A stretch of 64,000 bases of DNA from positions 66,369,901 to 66,433,900 of the forward strand of contig JAWZYU010000009.1 in the NCBI GenBank assembly GCA_038380435.1, written 5' to 3'. Shown piece by piece: positions 43,513 to 53,999 of the stretch. How positions within the stretch are numbered: the stretch's first letter is position 1; each line of letters starts with the position of its first letter. The translations under genes were made by a program, and so were the position numbers. This DNA comes from Ryuthela nishihirai (lineage: Eukaryota; Arthropoda; Arachnida; Araneae; Heptathelidae). Under the pieces are notes generated by a model, which was not told the origin of the DNA, made no database searches, and worked only from the letters and a program-made list of their open reading frames with translations.

Positions 43513-44113
43513 ATCTAGAGAAGATGGCGCTACCCCGTTGCAAGCTTTTTTGTTGCATAAAATTCCTTACGATTGTTTCTCCTCCCCCACCCCCGCAACA
43601 CTCTGGTAAAAATTTCTGCTGGGGAATTTCTTTTGTGGAGGTCTGAAACTCTTTAAGGTATATAGTAGATTGAACTCTCGACACCAGAAGTTTTGATTTG
43701 GCACATAAAACTCATTACAATTTATTCGCCCCCCCCCCCCGGTATAATTTTACTCCTCCTCTTTAGGGGAAGTCTGAAACTCTCCAAAGTTGCAGTAGAT
43801 GGCACACCCCACGTGATTTACAATGACTGCTACTGCTAAACCTATGAGAGACACCAGTTCTTAACCACTAATGTTAAGTCTATGGGGATTTCAGAAAATT
43901 CAAATCCTCCCACCCTAGTTTTGGGGGTAGAGGATTTTTTTGGGGAAAATATAGGCTACATGAGCACCCGCTGAGTTCGCATGTAGCTTATATTCTTCCC
44001 CTGAGTGAAGGGAATGTTCATGCAAAGTTTGGTGTCCCTAGCTCTTCTGGGGGCCGAGTGCATAAACGGACAGACAAACAAACACACAAACAAACTTTCT
44101 TCTTTATATTAGA
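43513..44113 (-). mobile_element. Possible Helitron-like element, 5' end at 44113
   Basis: Read on the minus strand, the sequence from 44113 begins TCTAATATAAAGAAGAAAG, then GTTTGTTTGTGTGTTTGTTT and GTCTGTCCG. This is the style of 5' end seen in arthropod Helitrons, which start with TC after an A. The interior has CCCCC-rich imperfect repeats of about 180 bp (43600-43660 and 43755-43800, GTCTGAAACTCT). No Rep/helicase gene and no clear 3' CTAG hairpin were found. Confidence 0.4.
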
Positions 44114-44545
44114 TTGCTCTCAAATTTTATGCACGTATATTCACGTCGTTCTCCCGAATTGCGACTTGTTGCAATTTGATATTACAAGTCCGAGCAGGAA
44201 GATTACTACTAAAAGTCGGATTTCGAATTTCTCGTGGTATAGGCCACTAGTTGCCTTTAAAAGGAACCAACAAAATTTGAAAGGAAAGCTGATAAGAATC
44301 TTCGTCTTGATTTCTCTCTCTTCTAAAAGGAAAAGGAAGGAGTGGACTGATGATCGATTTAACCTATTGATTTGGACTTCTGTACATTCTTTCTATCTTT
44401 CTCTCCAGCCTGCTGAGGATGGTGAGCTTTACAGAGTATCGTTACTGATTATTTAAAGCACTCAGATTGTCTAATGGTTTTGAAGATTCCATGATGACAT
44501 CATGTATCAACTTGGATTTTGTATTCAAGTGGACATAAAAGAATC
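44114..44545. other. No gene recognised
   Basis: A 132-codon plus-strand frame from 44058 to 44456 overlaps the Helitron-like end and has no recognised family. Confidence 0.35.
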
Positions 44546-44925
44546 CACTTGGGTATCTGATTGTGCATCAGTCCAGTCTGCAAGTTTTTGCCCCATACAC
44601 CGACAAGGGAGATCTCGCATGATAGTTCTGCTGCAGTGACGAACATTTCTTTCGGAAATAAATTACTTCTGTGTTTACCATTCATTTATGATTGTCAGTA
44701 CGAAGCGAATGAATGCACAAAATATTTTATATCACGTTGATTGATTTTTATCATAATTTTGCATCCCTATTGCAGTACCTTAACTTTTACTTTTAAAAAC
44801 CATTTTTGTCCCTAAGCTGAAGCAAATCGTCTTAGGAAAGATTTGCTGGTACTCCAAAGAATACACTTCGGTATCTGATCAGTCCAGTCTGCAAGTTTTT
44901 GCCCCCATACATCGACAAGGGAGAT
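44546..44925 (+). repeat. Pair of direct repeats, about 65 bp
   Basis: TCAGTCCAGTCTGCAAGTTT, then TTGCCCC.ATAC and CGACAAGGGAGAT, occurs at 44546-44613 and 44863-44925. The spacer has no gene. Confidence 0.85.
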
Positions 44926-44999
44926 GTTTGATATTTTTGGCTCTTACTCTATAATGAGTATAAATCTTTTTGAAGAAATCTACTAGCAATTTGCTTTTC

Positions 45000-45130
45000 A
45001 CAGATACTACGTGGTATATGAAGATTCTAGATAAAGATCAAACAACTGAAGTTCTTACACAAGAATTCCAATACTATAACCTATACATCTTTGCCTGGCA
45101 ATGCATCAGATGGATACGGGTAGTGGTGGA
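45000..45130 (+). pseudogene. LINE endonuclease scrap
   Basis: TTWYMKILDKDQTTEVLTQE, then FQYYNLYIFAWQCIRW, aligns with GWNVRTLHRAFSLDVLTQEF and YNLDILCLQETRW of the LINE at 34824. The catalytic Glu is lost. Confidence 0.5.
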
Positions 45131-45257
45131 AATGGGGTGGGACTCGATAGGACTGTGTCCCACTAAATCTGGGTCTAAAAAAGAATCAGGTGAGAAATAG
45201 TTACTCGAAAAACAGTGAAGCTGATTTCTGTTGGAAAGAAACGCAAGGTTATCATTA

Positions 45258-46252
45258 CAATGGAGTCGCATCTTACTCGGGTATCTTACATAGGCGAAAA
45301 TCGCCTATAGTCGAAATTAACCTTGAAAATCTGTTAAATCGTCCATAAAGTATAGTTATACATAGTTTTGTGTATATAACCAGGTAGAGTAAAATGTATA
45401 AATGTAATAACGCATACAGTGATGTACGGTATATTATAAAGAGTACATATGCAAAAATATAATTTCACAGTATTTTTAATTACATGAGAGAGAAGATGAA
45501 AGAAGAAATAAATAAGAAGTTTTTGAGGTTGAAGCAGCTCTAAAACTATTAATCTAACTTTGGTTGGTTTTGAACTCCTCATCAGAAGGTTATTCCTTTT
45601 CAGTGGGAGTTTAGAAACATGGAGGCAAGTTTCAACAGTGCCTAGAGTCTAAGAGCCTTTTTCGCAGTTGTTGCCATCGACAGGGACACGTTTACAGTTC
45701 ATGTCCTCCAGCCACATGCTTAAAGCCTTTTCAACCTTCACTAAAGTCTTATCACGAACTTGGCTGATCACTTGAGCAGTTATTGGAACACTTGGTGCCT
45801 CGGCTTGAGGAATTTCTCTCGCTGGAATCTTGGTGGAACGGATGCTATAGATTCGTTGAGGCCATATTTACACGCCACTTCGAAGATTCACATACCGTGT
45901 CTCAATAAATCCAACACAGCTAGTTTTTCCACCAGCATTGGAACAGATCATCGTGTTTTCGGTTGGGCACCTGATGAAGCAGTTGACTTGTAATTAGGTG
46001 CCATGCTGTACGAAAAATATACATCTTTAAACATTTGCGCAGCAAGATGCTCAAATTATGAGAGGAGCGCGCGAACTGAGACCAGCTGAGGGAACAGCAG
46101 ATTCAGATTTCTCATCTCACGTTCACTCAGGGACCGTTCATTGAGTGGAAAAGCAGGCGGACACTATTCAAATCGTTGTTTTCCCTCGTTTTTCGCCGAA
46201 CGCGTATAGTTGAATTCGCTTAAGTTAAATGCGCGTATGATGCATACCACTG
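45258..46252 (-). mobile_element. Tigger/pogo-like transposon, internally deleted
   Basis: The right end, complemented, reads CAGTGGTATGCATCATACGC and the left end CAATGGAGTCGCATCTTACT, an aged inverted repeat. Motifs such as AAGCGAATTCAACTATACGC and GGCGAAAATCGCCTATAGTC are typical of Tigger-type ends. The left flank is TA and the right flank CA. Confidence 0.7.
45655..45965 (-). pseudogene. Tigger-like transposase fragment
   Basis: KLAVLDLLRHGM, a stop, then EVACKYGLNES is the psq-type HTH. After a frame change, APSVPITAQVISQVRDKTLV, then KVEKALSMWLEDMNCKRVPV and DG, starts the CENP-B-type DNA-binding domain. The DDE catalytic domain is missing. These motifs match Tigger-derived proteins closely. 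Confidence 0.75.
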
Positions 46253-46454
46253 CACAGGGATTTTAATAGATGTTAAAAATCAACTTCAAAGCTTAAAACT
46301 CTTATTCATATAAAGAATGAAACTGCAAAATCTGAATATTGAGAAAGACAGCAGCCAATGAAGAGATGCCACGCCCATATGAGTTCCAGCAAGAACAACT
46401 CGCAGGTATATTACTCCGCCACAGCAAGTAACGCCACGCCTTGTTATTCAAGAA

Positions 46455-46705
46455 ATAGGTACTTATGTTACGCACGAAATAAGTACTTATGCTATGCAAG
46501 AAATAAGTACTTACCTTATGCACGAAATAAGTACTTACGTTATGCATGAAATAAGTACTTACGTTATGCAAGTGCTTATAATGAGTATAAATCTATACTC
46601 CTTATAAACTCACTTATATAAGTGTTTAAGTTATGCACGAAATAAGTACTTACGTTATTTAAGAAATAAGTTCTTACGTAATGCAAGAAATCAGCATTTA
46701 CGTTA
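46455..46705. repeat. 24-bp tandem repeat
   Basis: The unit GAAATAAGTACTTACGTTAT plus GCAC occurs about eight times. A 65-bp AT-rich break lies at 46570-46625. Because 24 is a multiple of three, both strands stay open over the best part: minus gives H-N-V-S-T-Y-F-M repeats and plus gives Y-A-R-N-K-Y-L-C. No gene is claimed. Confidence 0.88.
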
Positions 46706-47330
46706 AGCAACAAATGAGTGCCTTTTCTATGTAAATTATTATTGTGCATTGTTCATGGAAGCGAGAAATTGATAATGTTTTTAATTTCGTAATATTGCAG
46801 AGTACACGACGACGCATAATTTTTGGTTGAAAAGCAGAGAGAGCAGCCAGCTAGTTCAACATAGGAAGTTCTAGCAGATTATCAATATTTTATGCAGATG
46901 GAAACAGAATAGTGTGCAGGAATTATAGGATAAAAATGGCGTGCTTACTAAAGCTGAGGATTATGTCATGTAAACTGGACTTAGCATTTCAAGCAAGATC
47001 TATATAATGCAGAACACCTAAAGACATTAAGTGAATGTTTTAAATGCATTTCTGCCTATTTCTCTGATTGATATCGAGGTTAACTGTTATTTCGGTCTTT
47101 AGACGTGACACACACCATATATATATATTTCCAGCTTTTTACCAGAACAGGCTTCCACAATTATTTTTGAAGCGTAAGTTTAAGTTGTAAGCATTTTGGG
47201 CATTGGAAGTTGCAATAGCATTTGAGAAAATTTCCTATAGGTAGGTAAACCGAATTATTTAAAAATAACCAACTCATTCTCTACACAAAAGGATCTTACT
47301 TGACAGGTTATATAGAAGTATGGTTTTATA
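46706..47330. other. No gene recognised
   Basis: AT-rich spacer with a TATATATATA patch near 47120. Confidence 0.45.
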
Positions 47331-48531
47331 TACACACACCGGCCACTGAATTAGAAACCTTTTATTCAATATCGAGTTGGACCTCCTTTAGCCCGAATTG
47401 AAGCACGTATGCGGTTTGGCATAGATTCCACAAGGTGTTGGAGTGCCCTTACATCTCCAGCATACCAGGCGTTCACCAGACAATACTTTAACTGGCTCAG
47501 ATTTGACGGAAGAGGACTTTGCTCCCGAATCTGTTTTTCTAACATGTCCCATACATTCTCAATGGGATTCGGAACCGGGCTTTTTGGTGGCCAGGGAAGA
47601 TGGTGGAAGTCGTTGTCCTGCTCGCTGAACCACTGCTGAACACATCTTGCGCAATGGATAGTAGCATTGTCGTCCATGAAACAGCCGTTATCTGCTGGAT
47701 AAAAAGGCAACTTTTCAGGATGAACTTGATCGGCAACAATGTTCAGATAATTCTTGGAGGACACCCGACCTTCCAGCAATAACAGGGGGACCAGTTCCGT
47801 ACCAAAAGAACGTGCGCCACACCATGACACCACCTCCAGAATCTTCAGTTGTGTTTACAAGGCAAACTGGGTACATTGCTTCTTGGGACCCCCGCCAAAC
47901 TCTCTGCCTACCGTCGGTACAGAACAAGGTGTACCGCGACTCGTCGGGCTACATGACTCTTTTTCATCTTCCAGTGACTAGTCACGGTGTTCCTGACACC
48001 ACTGTAGACGAACTTTCCGGTTCTTCGCAGAAATCAGTGGTTTCCGTATAGACATGCGATTGCTAATACCGATCGACTTCAATTCCCTGCGCATAGTTCG
48101 CTGAGATATGGGTCGGGAATAGCCTTCATTGAATGCTTCGGTCAATTGCTGCACACAGAAGTCCTGTTTCTCCGTACAAACCTTCTCAGACGACGGCGAT
48201 CTCGTTCTTGACAGATTGTTGTCGCGCCACACTTACGTCTCTTCGACAAGCAATGTGGGTTATTTTTCCATTGATTAAAAACCCGAGATATCTCACCTTT
48301 TGAGAAATCAGTCAACTCTGCAGTTTTTAAAATCGTCGCTCTAGCCAGACGGACTTTATCGAACCCCGACTTTGTTTTCCCATTGTGATCAACACTACTG
48401 ACGAGCACAGTCTTAAATAGTAGCCTAAATCTCGTGGTGATGCACGAGACCACGTATTTTGCATAACGCTGCGCAAGTGACGTTTATGTTCATCTGCATA
48501 AAGATTTCTAAATCAGTGGCCGGTGTGTGTA
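47331..48531 (-). mobile_element. Tc1-like transposon D
   Basis: The ends TACACACACCGGCCACTGA.TTAGAAA are nearly perfect inverted repeats (47331 onward and 48531 backward). The minus-strand transposase fills the interior. Confidence 0.92.
47366..48453 (-). pseudogene. Tc1-like transposase D
   Basis: From the right, FDKVRLARATILKTAELTDF is the start of the HTH region. QQLTEAFNEGYSRPISQRTM with RRELKSIGISNRMSIRKPLI is the second HTH. PDESRYTLFCTDGRQRVW holds the first catalytic Asp, but a Trp-to-stop change (TAG) sits two residues earlier. GGGVMVW follows. The C-terminal 155-codon block has FMDDNATIHCARCVQQWFSE and PWPPKSPVPNPIENVWDMLE, with 36 residues between the second Asp and the Glu, and ends RAKGGPTRY. 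At least two frame changes are present. Confidence 0.9.
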
Positions 48532-48879
48532 TTTTTAATAATAAATGATACAGCTCTTCTTACACCACTGGAATTAAGTGAAGCAAAATTGCAAACAATT
48601 CAGAGAATGGCCATTCTAAAGCTTTACTATTGCTCTAAACTTCCTATAACATAAAAATCCCACTTAAGTAACTGTGTGAAAATATCATAACGCAGAGTTT
48701 TCCAAACTATATTTAGCTGGGGGCAGATTTCTTTTAGTTTTTTTTTGCTGCCCAAAGATATAAACACAAATAAAAAAAGAATATATTATAACTTTTTTTT
48801 TTATTAATTTTATAAAAATAAGTTATTAATTATGTGACTACTTTATAACTGTATAACTTTTAAATAACTAAGAACTTGT

Positions 48880-49020
48880 CGCCTTGGTGGCGCTGTGGTA
48901 TTGTGTTGGTTCGCATTGACACTTCAACTGCCAGGATCGTGGTTCGAATTCCTGGGTAGCATGTTCGTTTGTTCTCTCATATCCTGCAGATAAATAGTAG
49001 CTTTGTGACTATGATCACAA
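48880..49020 (+). mobile_element. SINE-like element with tRNA head (family C)
   Basis: CGCCTTGGTGGCGCTGTGGT, then an insert-like stretch and GTGGTTCGAATTCCTGGG (B box), resembles a tRNA-derived head. It continues into CTGCAGATAAATAGTAGC. Only one copy is seen in the window. It may lie inside a decayed hAT-like element (ends CAGAGTTTTCCAAACT near 48693 and CCACACTTTGGTAAAGG near 49170). Confidence 0.45.
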
Positions 49021-49989
49021 ATTAAATAACAAACTACGAAGGAAATATGCGGTGAGAATCAGTCATATTTTGCCCGTTCATGAAGGCTAAGCGATTTCTA
49101 TATTTTCTAAGGACCGACAGTTTTTTTTTAGCCAAAGGATCAGTACTATACTACGGACCACACTTTGGTAAAGGATGATGTAAAGGATTTGGCGTATTCG
49201 TTAACTTGTGTCTTCTTCTTATACCATTAGAACTAAGTGCAGCAAAAATTTCGAACAATTCAGCGAATAGCTCTTGCCGGCAGTACGACTGCGTGTTGTA
49301 AGCTTATTTTCTAAAAAAAAAAAAGGAAATACAGGAAACAAAATCATCCGATTATCTGAGACGATCAGTCGTTCTGGGAATACGTCATCAGGAAGATTGC
49401 TGGATAGGACGAAGCGAATCTACGCACTCGGTCTTGCTGCCAGAATCCATCTGAGATAATTGACAGAAGTGGCCCTGACTAAGCAGAGCTCGGGACGAAA
49501 ACGGCGACGAATGCTTCCCTGCACGACATCTCAATCTTGGCATTAGATCCATCCAACTCAGAAACCATTGGTGCGTTGACCAAAGCTCTTCTTGTTCGTT
49601 GTCAACTAACATTGGACGAATGAAATGCAGTTCTAACCCTCCTTATCTGTGCAGAAGTCAGCATTTTGGAACTTCAAGAGTTGCTTACGTAATAGTTGGA
49701 AGGAAAAACTCAATGTTGGAAGGAAATTAGGTGTTTATTTAAAGAGTAATTTAATCATGCTAATTACTCGTATCGAGAGACTAACTACCAAGGATTTTGA
49801 AGAATCTTATGAACAATATGTAAAATCAACTTATCTGTTCAGGGAGTTAATTTTTAATCTTTACATAATTGCACTTGCCTTAATAACTATATGTCTAGTA
49901 AACAGAAAAATTTTCAGAGGCTCTTCCTGTTAAAATGGAATATTGGAAGAATTAATATAAATATTGATGACATAGTATTTGCACTACGT
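49021..49989. other. No gene recognised
   Basis: Short open frames only. AACTAAGTGCAGCAAAAATT near 49230 repeats text at 48572 (GAATTAAGTGAAGCAAAATT), so these are two related segments. Confidence 0.4.
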
Positions 49990-50830
49990 AATCACTGAGT
50001 TGTGACCATACCATTAAAAGCTGAAGAATGAATGATGCTGTAGCGATTAGAGGGAAATCTAACTTTTGAATCTGTATAATTAGGGTGGCAATGAACGAAA
50101 CTGTCGTTATTAGAGCGGCGATCTGACTAATGAGCGATTCTATAGTTATTAGAGCGAACAATTTAATGATCAGAACTGGGGTTATTAAAGTGAGAACCCA
50201 ACTAATGATGTTGTAGTCATTAAAGTGACAACCCAACTAATGATGCTGTAGTTATTAGAGTGACAATCTCACTTTTGAAGCTGCAGTCATTAGAATGACA
50301 ACTCACTTTTGAAGCTGCAGTCATTAGAATGACAACTCGCTTTTGAAGCTGCAGTCATTAGAATGACAATGAACGAAACTGTAGTTATTAGAGTGGCGAT
50401 CTAACTAATGAATGATGCTCTAGTCATTAGAGTGAACAATCTAATGAACGAAACTTAGTTTTTAGAGTGACAATCCAATCAATGATGCTGTAGTCATTAG
50501 AGTGACAATCTGATGGACAGAACTGTTATTAGAGTGAGTCTACTAATGGATAATGCTTCTTCATAACATGTGAGTGAAAATCTAACTAATGAATTAATAA
50601 TGAATCTTCCTTCAAATTCTAATGACTACAGTTTCAAACTAGTCATTAAAGTGACAATGAATTAAACCGTAGTTATTAGACTGGTGATCTAAATGATGAA
50701 CAACGCTGAAGTCGTTAGAGATGGTCTAACTAACGAAACTGTAATATTCAGAGTGACCATCTAATGAACAAAACTGTAGTTTTAGAGTGACAGTGTAACT
50801 AATGAGTGACGCAATAGTCACTAGAGCAGG
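49990..50830. repeat. Degenerate tandem satellite, about 34-bp unit
   Basis: The cleanest units are at 50278-50360: AGCTGCAGTCATTAGAATGA plus CAACTCACTTTTGA, 34 bp, three in a row. Elsewhere variants of GTAGTTATTAGAGTGACAAT and CTAACTAATGAATGATGCT continue for about 840 bp. Confidence 0.85.
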
Positions 50831-53350
50831 CCCGGGTAAAACATTTAGCTGAAGGGCCGCCTGGAAAACTGAAATGGAATGGCTGGCCGCCAAAGGAATA
50901 TAAAATCAATAACTATAAAAAATCATCAACAAAAAAAAAGTCTAAAATGGAAGATAAACAGTTGAATTTAATCAAAATGAATTAGTTTAATGAGAATTCA
51001 GTAGTCAAAGTTGGAAAACCCTCATAGTCTAAAGATTGACGAAACTGAAACATTCTACAACATTTTTCGTGCTAAAGGAATTTCTTTTCAGAAAAGCGTA
51101 AGAAAATTGCAATGATTGAATAAACGACTCTACCCAACGGTTCAAGTTTGGAATCTCAAGATTTTGGAAATGGATCCTTGCCAAGACAAAGTCTTACAGA
51201 ATATTTCAAATTCTAGCAAAGGAGCTTGGAGAATTGAACAAGTTTCTGATACGTTCGTGTTGAGTGGGGAAGGCAAAATCGGGTCAAGAGCGAATCGAAT
51301 TTCGAATTAAGAAACACGAAGTGCTTTTATGGTTTTCTTTTAAAGTCTTGAAACTGAAGAATGGGTAATTCTAAACTATATCTCATATTTCCTCTTAGAA
51401 ACGAATAACATTATAAATGCTATGACTATTTTACTGCAGTCAACTAAAAAATAATTTTTGGAATTTTTAATACATTAATGGAAATGATGATAAAATTATT
51501 ACTGAAAATCTTCGAAAAAAATAATTGAGATTACTTTTTGGGTTAGGTTTGGGGGGATATTATTAACTTGTTATGTAGAACACTAAGTGCGATTCAAAAA
51601 TATGGAATCTCACAGCGCTTAATTCAATTTTATTTGTATCTTTCACATTTATATTATTTAATAAAATTCATATTTGGTGTAGCTTGAACATTCATTTGAT
51701 GAGGTGAAAATCGTACTTTCACGTACAGGAATCACTTTACAGACTTCAAAACTCGGCGAGAGGTTGTCCTAATTCCTTCCTACGTAACCTGGTTTACACA
51801 GAACTGAACCCTGCTCCTTTCAGGTTTTTGAGAAAGAGCTACCTTACTTTGACGCGGTGAATGTTCCTCCGTTTCTAAGACACCTTCTTTTTGCTTTGGT
51901 GATTCATACCCTAACCCCTCCGGCTATAAGTTGGTGCGGAGTCAAGAAGATACCATAAAGCCATTAAGTACCTTCGCTTTCGTGAGCATCTGGAAACTTC
52001 ACAGCTAGGCCACGAATGATGACTAATGAGCAAAGTTCCTATTTAAAACACTGCTGAAAATACTCATTAAGCAGAGATATATGCAAGAACAATAAATGTG
52101 AAAATAAAACAAATAAATGGACACGACGAATGGCATGCATTTTTGTATATATGCTTTACGATATATCATGCACAGGAAGAGACAGAGCTTTGAGAATCTC
52201 CTAGTTCAAATCCTACCCACGAAATTATTTGTTTTTCGTTTCAAACTTTATGCAAAGTTTTTTAGTTTACGTAAAATTTAGTTGAAGTAAGAAAACAACA
52301 ACAGGAATGCAGTAAATTTCCAAAACTAGAAAATAACACTTTGGTAAACACGGATGTACAAACACCGATAAACTTTTATTCCAGATCTCTTCCGTCCTGT
52401 TTGTTAAGTCTATTTTTCAAAATAAAACTTGATTGCATAGAATACACACAAATAATGTATAATCTTCGGTAACGTGATGACTGCTGAGACTTAGTTTGTT
52501 ACATAGAAAGTTTGCAACACTTTTCGGATAAATTTATCTTTCTTTGCTGTCGGAGCATCTGGTTCAAATCAAAATAATTAATTGCCGGAGCTGTCGACTT
52601 ATCGCATGAGACATTTTTCTTCATAACGACCTTTTTTTCTTTCCATCCCAATAAAGTAAAGCAAATTGTGCCAAGACATTTCTTAAGAGTAAAAAAGAGA
52701 GAGAAAGCAAACAACTTTTCCTTCCGTCTTGTCGCCTCTTTCTTTAACCTCCACATCAGCTGACTGAGGTGACCTGAATACAGAGGAAGGCTTCATTGAT
52801 TTTGCATTTAGGATGTTTACGAAGTTATCGTATTTCTAAAACATCCGTGATTAATCGTCCCAATGTAGTGTTGCATTATTAGCTGAACTTTTTTTTTGTC
52901 TTTATTGCCTCTCGTGTAAGTCGTCTTTCTTTCAAGACATGGGCAACACAGAAACTACTCATGTTCTACTAAAGGGGATGACAACGCGCTGTCCTGATTG
53001 CAGAGATCACTGGCTTATGTACAGTTAAGTCTCGGCTCCTCTTTTGTGAAAATCGATGGCCTGAAACACCAACGACTTGTTGTAGAGCTGGCATTATTCC
53101 CTCGTAAAGAAGTTAAACATTGTGTCCACGTGAAAAATTGACATTTTGTTTCTTCTCTGGAATACATATTAAGAGAATGTGTTCCTGCAATTTATATTCA
53201 TTGCAAAGTCTTTAAAAGTTAAAGGAATCTTTTTCTTTTTTGTTTCTATCGTTTCAATTTTTAATATGCTACATTTTGTTTTCAGTTACTTTTAAATTGT
53301 ACTTTTGGGCCTAAAAAGCAAATGAATGGATGTTGTGAAATTTGAATCAG
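50831..53350. other. Long stretch with no recognised gene
   Basis: The left edge (CAGGCCCGGGTAAAACATTT, GGGCCGCC) resembles a hAT-type end next to CACTAGAG, but no partner end was found. Otherwise AT-rich, with only short open frames. Confidence 0.45.
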
Positions 53351-53412
53351 TTACTTTAATTGCAATATTGAAACTATCTTATAATATAGTTATAATATTG
53401 CAATTAAAGTAA
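53351..53412. repeat. Perfect 19-bp inverted repeat
   Basis: TTACTTTAATTGCAATATT at 53351-53369 pairs with its exact complement at 53394-53412, with a 24-bp loop. Confidence 0.9.
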
Positions 53413-53539
53413 ATATTTCGCTCGAAGACCATTTGTCTGCAACGCGTAAATATAATTTGGAAGTAGCTGAAAGCAGAATAATAACAAATTAAGTTAGCGA
53501 ATGAATACAGTACGGTAAAGTAACAGAGGGTATTAATGA

Positions 53540-53700
53540 AGGGACCTGGGTTCGAGCCCCGGATTAGGCATGGATGTGTGTGTCGTTTTTTTGCTGAGGT
53601 CCTGCCACCCCTCAGATCTCCTACTATGGCATATAAACTGACAGGCTCCTGTCAGACCTCTGTGGCAAGCAGCTGCTTGAGGGGGTATTTATTTATTTTA
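53540..53700 (+). mobile_element. SINE family B, copy 3 (5' truncated)
   Basis: GGGACCTGGGTTCGAGCCCC keeps the B box. The body CTGAGGTCCTGCCACCC, then CTACTATGGCATATAAACTG and the end GGGGGTATTTATTTATT, match 3312-3520 closely. The A box part is absent. Confidence 0.8.
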
Positions 53701-53999
53701 ATGAAAGGAAAGTTTTACATTGACAGCATTTTCATAATTCAATATTAATAAGGAGGACAGTAAGAAAGAACAGAGAGCAGCATAATGCTTTTGTATGGAA
53801 AACGTTTTTAATAAGTTTTATTGGGAAAAGTATATGATAGTCTATCTTTGGAAGAACTATGGAATGCACTAAAAGAAGTAGGAAAAAAAACAAGAGTTAC
53901 ATAAATCTGTAACATGCTTATATCAGTATAATATCTATCGAATGAACGAGGGAAGTAGATTACCAAAGAATTTAATGTGCATCTGGATTATAGCAGGGT

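Noticed and set aside
46455..46705. CRISPR array
   Set aside because: Units are directly adjacent with no unique spacers, and the genome is eukaryotic. The same applies to 27285-27672 and 49990-50830.
48690..49175. A hAT element with ends CAGAGTTTTCCAAACT and CCACACTTTGGTAAAGG
   Set aside because: The ends look hAT-like but match each other poorly and no 8-bp duplication was found.
52175..52215. Possible tRNA or SINE scrap (TAGTTCAAATCCTACCCAC)
   Set aside because: Only a B box-like motif is present, with no A box and no second copy in the window.
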